64,000 bases of DNA from Nitrospirales bacterium. GTDB taxonomy: Bacteria > Nitrospirota > Nitrospiria > Nitrospirales > UBA8639. This document shows, piece by piece, positions 62,001 to 64,000 of the stretch. The stretch is from the NCBI GenBank assembly GCA_022828225.1, contig JAJEJG010000015.1:54578-118577 (forward strand). The letters run 5' to 3'. A program made the translations under genes and the position numbers. The notes under the pieces were generated by a model. That model was not told the DNA's origin, did no database searches, and saw only the letters and a list, made by a program, of their open reading frames with translations. The stretch's first letter is position 1; each line of letters begins with the position of its first letter.

Positions 62001-64000
62001 ATCGTGGCGCACCAGAGGTCGTTCGAGCGGCAGGCCTCCTGAAACGCCTCCGACCCGTTCTCGACCGGCACGTCGGTGAAGGCCGCCGCCTCGATGCCGT
62101 CGACGTCCTCGATGGCCGTGCCAAGAGGCGCCACGTTCTGGTAGCTGACCGTCACCGTGTCGTTCGGGTCGATGTGGCTTGGTCCTCCAACGTCCAAGTC
62201 GATCCATAACTCCCTGGGGTCCGTCACGCCATCTTCTTCGCGGTAGATGGGGCCGTCCATCCTCACGGCCGAGCCGTTCACCTTCACCGTGAAGTCGGCA
62301 GCGGTTGGCCCTTGAACGTCGGCGAGCGCCTTGTCGAAGCGCAGGATCACGCGCAGGCCGTCGGCGGCGACCTCCGCGCTCTCCAGGCTCGGCCCCTCCG
62401 GCACCGGCGCCCCCCTGCCCTCCCCGACCAGGCGCACCTGGACCTCGTCGCCTCTCGACCAGCCGATCCCCTTGATCCGGACGTCGTAATCACGCCGCCC
62501 CCCGGGGAGGGGCACGCTCCGGTCGCCCAACACCAGCGTGTACAACCCCTGGGGCAGCGTCCGGCTCAACCGCAGGCTGATAGCGTCGTCGGTCCTGAAC
62601 GGAAACCCGAGGTCCTTCACGTGCCACAGCCGCTCGACCGTGTAGATCGTCTCCCCGATGCTGAACCTCCTCGAGGTCAGGCCTTGAAACCGCAGACCGC
62701 CGTAGCCCAGGCGCCGTCGGTTGAAGTCGGGTTCACTGCCCTTGACATAGCGTTGCCCCACCGTGAGGGTGGCGCACCACAACTCGCGGGTGTCGGTGCT
62801 GTCGCAGGTGGCGGAGGCGGTGGCCGAGACCAGCGTGGAACCGTTGTCGGCGGCCTGGTCGTCGAAGCTCTGCATGTCGTTGCCGTGCACGTCCTGGATG
62901 GCCTTCCGGTCGTTCACGGAGCTCGGGTCCTCGTAGCTCACCGTCACCGTCTGGCCCTGGCGGATCGCCGTCGGCATGAGCGCGTGGCGGCCCCCGTCCA
63001 GGTACCGGTGCAGGTCGAAGGCGAAGTCCGACACCCGGAGGAGGCGCGGGTTCGCGCGGTCCGGCGCGGTCAGGTCCCGGGCGTAGATCTTGATGCCGTC
63101 CGCCCGGATCGTGACCGCGTACCGGGGGAACTGGGTCGGCAGGTTGTCGAGGTCGAGGTCCCGGCTGAAGGTGAGGTCGAGCGTCGAGCCGTCCGGCGAG
63201 ACGGTCGCCCCGGTGGGCCTGAACCCCGGGACGCGCATCACAAAGGCCGCGCTCGTGCGCGTCTCCGCGTAGCTATGGTCGTCGGTGAACGTCACCCGGA
63301 CCTTCACCGATTTGCCCCAATCGTCCGGGGTCGGCCTGTAGGTACGCTGCCTCGCGCCGGGGATGTTGGTTTCCTCGTCGCCGTCGACCCGGATCCACTG
63401 GTAGCGCCATTTCACGTTGTCGAGGCCGTTCCCGTCGGCAATGCCGCGCGTACTCGCGGTCAGCGTCTCTCCGCCGCTGATGGTCGGGGCGCCGGTGGCC
63501 GGGATGTTGGCAGCCCTGAGGTTCGTCACCGGCTCGTCGGTGAACGAGGCGGCGTCGTTGCCGGTGGCGTCCTGGATGGCGGCGGGGTCGTCGCCGGAGG
63601 TCGGGTCGGCATAGCTCACGGTCACCGTCGCGTCCGCTTCGATGGTCGAGTCCGACGCGAGCGTCAGGGTGACCACCTTTCCGGAGGCCGAGACGCTCGA
63701 CACCGTCACCGGCGTCCCGTCGACCTCGACCGTGAAGGCCGAGACGCCGGGTAGGTCGGCACTCGCCGTCTCGAGGTCTTCGTCGAAGGTGAGCGCGACC
63801 ATGGTTCCGTCCGCAGACACCATCGCGCTCTCGAACATCGGCCCGGTGATGTCGGCGGTGGAATTGTTCGTCACCGCCACGTCGGTGAAGGAGGCGGCGT
63901 CGTTGCCGGCGGCGTCCTGGATGGCGGCGGTGTCGTCGCCGGAGGTCGGGTCGGCGTAGCTCACGGTCACCGTCGCGCCCGCTTCGATGGTCGAGTCCGA
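59003..64000 (-). CDS. Giant repeat autotransporter adhesin (N-terminal part beyond window)
   Basis: More than 1660 residues; the frame stays open to the window end. Residues nearest the edge are SwmB/Ig-like repeats of about 115 residues (TVSYADPTSGDD, IQDATGNDAASFTD). An Ig-like module follows (WRYQWIRVDGDEETN), then related beta domains and a Calx-beta domain (EGADATLDFTVTLSRPA, YATHDGTATAGEDY). A linker WLARFGRTVATHVTDAV leads to a C-terminal autotransporter barrel ending VRLQATWGF. This is type V secretion of a surface adhesin. The linker contains translated repeat sequence (RSPGGS, LSPELVEGSK). GC is very high. Calcium binding is expected from the Calx-beta domain. Confidence 0.9.
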   Translation of the reverse strand, partial: SDSTIEAGATVTVSYADPTSGDDTAAIQDAAGNDAASFTDVAVTNNSTADITGPMFESAMVSADGTMVALTFDEDLETASADLPGVSAFTVEVDGTPVTVSSVSASGKVVTLTLASDSTIEADATVTVSYADPTSGDDPAAIQDATGNDAASFTDEPVTNLRAANIPATGAPTISGGETLTASTRGIADGNGLDNVKWRYQWIRVDGDEETNIPGARQRTYRPTPDDWGKSVKVRVTFTDDHSYAETRTSAAFVMRVPGFRPTGATVSPDGSTLDLTFSRDLDLDNLPTQFPRYAVTIRADGIKIYARDLTAPDRANPRLLRVSDFAFDLHRYLDGGRHALMPTAIRQGQTVTVSYEDPSSVNDRKAIQDVHGNDMQSFDDQAADNGSTLVSATASATCDSTDTRELWCATLTVGQRYVKGSEPDFNRRRLGYGGLRFQGLTSRRFSIGETIYTVERLWHVKDLGFPFRTDDAISLRLSRTLPQGLYTLVLGDRSVPLPGGRRDYDVRIKGIGWSRGDEVQVRLVGEGRGAPVPEGPSLESAEVAADGLRVILRFDKALADVQGPTAADFTVKVNGSAVRMDGPIYREEDGVTDPRELWIDLDVGGPSHIDPNDTVTVSYQNVAPLGTAIEDVDGIEAAAFTDVPVENGSEAFQEACRSNDLWCATMTVGAGVDITGYQDSPSVGSLTDDEFDYPAGTPYGIQHFAVDPDSELWLILAPSGGTVFDNPGFTTVLDGAPFSMDGAYVSAEGAFQWTSSGLSWSDGDMVVARLVGPAAGTRAPQAPPSHDPLTASLDARPDAHDGESAFRVRVAFSEAIATSYRDLDDGFAVTGGAITSVRRVDKRSDLWELKVTPAGDDDVTLTLEAGQACRVTGAPCTGDGRPLAETLTVTVPGPENDEETTGPPLTATVADAPSEHDGTSPFEVIVAFSEAIRNSYTHVYRAASGTTGGTATSAKRYDQQSDVWRFRVTPAGPGAVTFTLAGGGACAGAKSAVLCTSDGRVLTHDVSTTIRGPARISVADAEGTEGADATLDFTVTLSRPALGPVTVDYATHDGTATAGEDYTATRGTLTFAVQERTKTVSVPLLDDSHDDDGETFTLTLANAVNGYIENGTATGTIKNDDPLQQAWLARFGRTVATHVTDAVGERLRGAPGAASHVTIGGYRLPLNRQARSPGGSEVEDTGQRPLLAGPNARSPGGSGPVLSPELVEGSKEPGEGEQPHAAEGDTVTPVLTEVARVLGLGPGATEADGLPADPRRNPGQTLTLGQRFDLRQVLMGSSFRLNLGADDADSSHPRLTAWGRFAGTRFEGQDGDLTLDGDVFTGTVGIDGEWDRLLAGVAVAHSRGDGSYAMAGQAALGQGDLEQTLTSLHPYVRYAVTDRLDVWGLLGYGWGELEVELATGTTYQTDATQLMGAFGGRGIVLAPAESGGFQLATRTDAMLTRTSAEAVPGLAAADGDAHRVRVILEGSRAVTWQDGRSFTPTMELGLRHDWGDAETGFGVELGGRVQYADPTLGLTIEGAVRGLLAHEDSDYQEWGASGTIRLAPGAGGQGLSVSLAPTWGAAASGVDGLWSRQTAQGLAPQGTRQAQAGRLNADVGYGVPLFDTGLLTPYAGTVLAEGAARTYRVGARWQGGAGLTLNLEGTRQESAGAQPVNQGVRLQATWGF
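60362..60490. repeat. Family C repeat and twin palindromes inside the autotransporter gene
   Basis: CCTTCGACAAGCTCAGG (near 60372) is a family C relative normally found between genes. It is followed by two copies of GCTCCCGCCAGGGGAGCGGG, at about 60403 and 60470, some 65 bp apart. All are in frame and translated, adding a low-complexity linker just after the segment before the barrel. Confidence 0.7.

Noticed and set aside
59021..62209. A plus-strand open frame of over 1000 codons opposite the autotransporter
   Set aside because: Its Arg/Pro/Gly/His-rich translation has no domain; it is the antisense of a very GC-rich repeat gene whose minus-strand product has clear SwmB, Calx-beta and barrel domains.

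Overview
The window reads as a chromosomal segment of a Gram-negative, moderately GC-rich bacterium. The best fit from gene content is a Nitrospira-like member of the Nitrospirota. The reasons are a short coproheme-decarboxylase-type chlorite-dismutase-family protein, a full cobamide assembly locus, pyruvate-phosphate dikinase, separate glyQ and glyS, and many outer-membrane beta-barrels. This placement is an inference from family resemblance, not a search result.

Layout. 1-2.7 kb: conserved cinA-thpR-recA unit (recA cut by the window edge). 2.8-6.1 kb: tandem array of three related outer-membrane barrels, the middle one broken by a nonsense codon. 6.2-10.7 kb: an exported unknown protein, the heme-pathway gene with a structured leader, unknown genes and a CAU-anticodon tRNA. 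10.8-13.7 kb: a methyltransferase and a ProA-like protein whose catalytic cysteine position is threonine. 14.1-18.1 kb: rpsB-tsf-pyrH-frr-alr. 18.0-19.5 kb: thiamine-binding-like protein, siroheme-type dehydrogenase and HNH protein. 20.4-33.1 kb: a cobamide locus, all on the minus strand, ordered cobQ, riboswitch, btuF-btuC-btuD, riboswitch, btuB-cobO-cobU-cobT-cobS-CWC protein-cbiB-cobD. It combines corrinoid uptake, corrin adenosylation, aminopropanol arm attachment and lower-ligand assembly, but holds no corrin-ring genes. 33-42 kb: barrel protein, secreted hydrolase, recQ, elbB, ribD-ppdK. 43-46 kb: glyQ-glyS. 46.5-50.7 kb: a large TonB-dependent receptor and a sterol-reductase-family membrane protein. 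51-59 kb: pentapeptide-repeat membrane protein, blue-copper lipoprotein, thiD, hydrolase, gamma-carbonic anhydrase, SDR protein and a malic enzyme. 59-64 kb: the C-terminal part of a very large autotransporter adhesin running off the window.

The intergenic space is unusually rich in short dispersed palindromic repeats, at least four families. Family A is built around a CCCCTCC/GGAGGGG palindrome. Family B has AACCCCC/GGGGGTT ends. Family C is the TTCGACTTCGCTCAGG type. Family D is the GTCATCCC/GGGATCCAG type. In two places one family lies inside another, and twice repeat sequence has become protein-coding. These nested elements, the broken barrel gene, the helically spaced CATAGC array upstream of glyQ and the cysteine-less ProA paralogue are the least ordinary items. 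I did not find a CRISPR array, prophage, insertion sequence with transposase, toxin-antitoxin pair or a clearly new multi-gene system.
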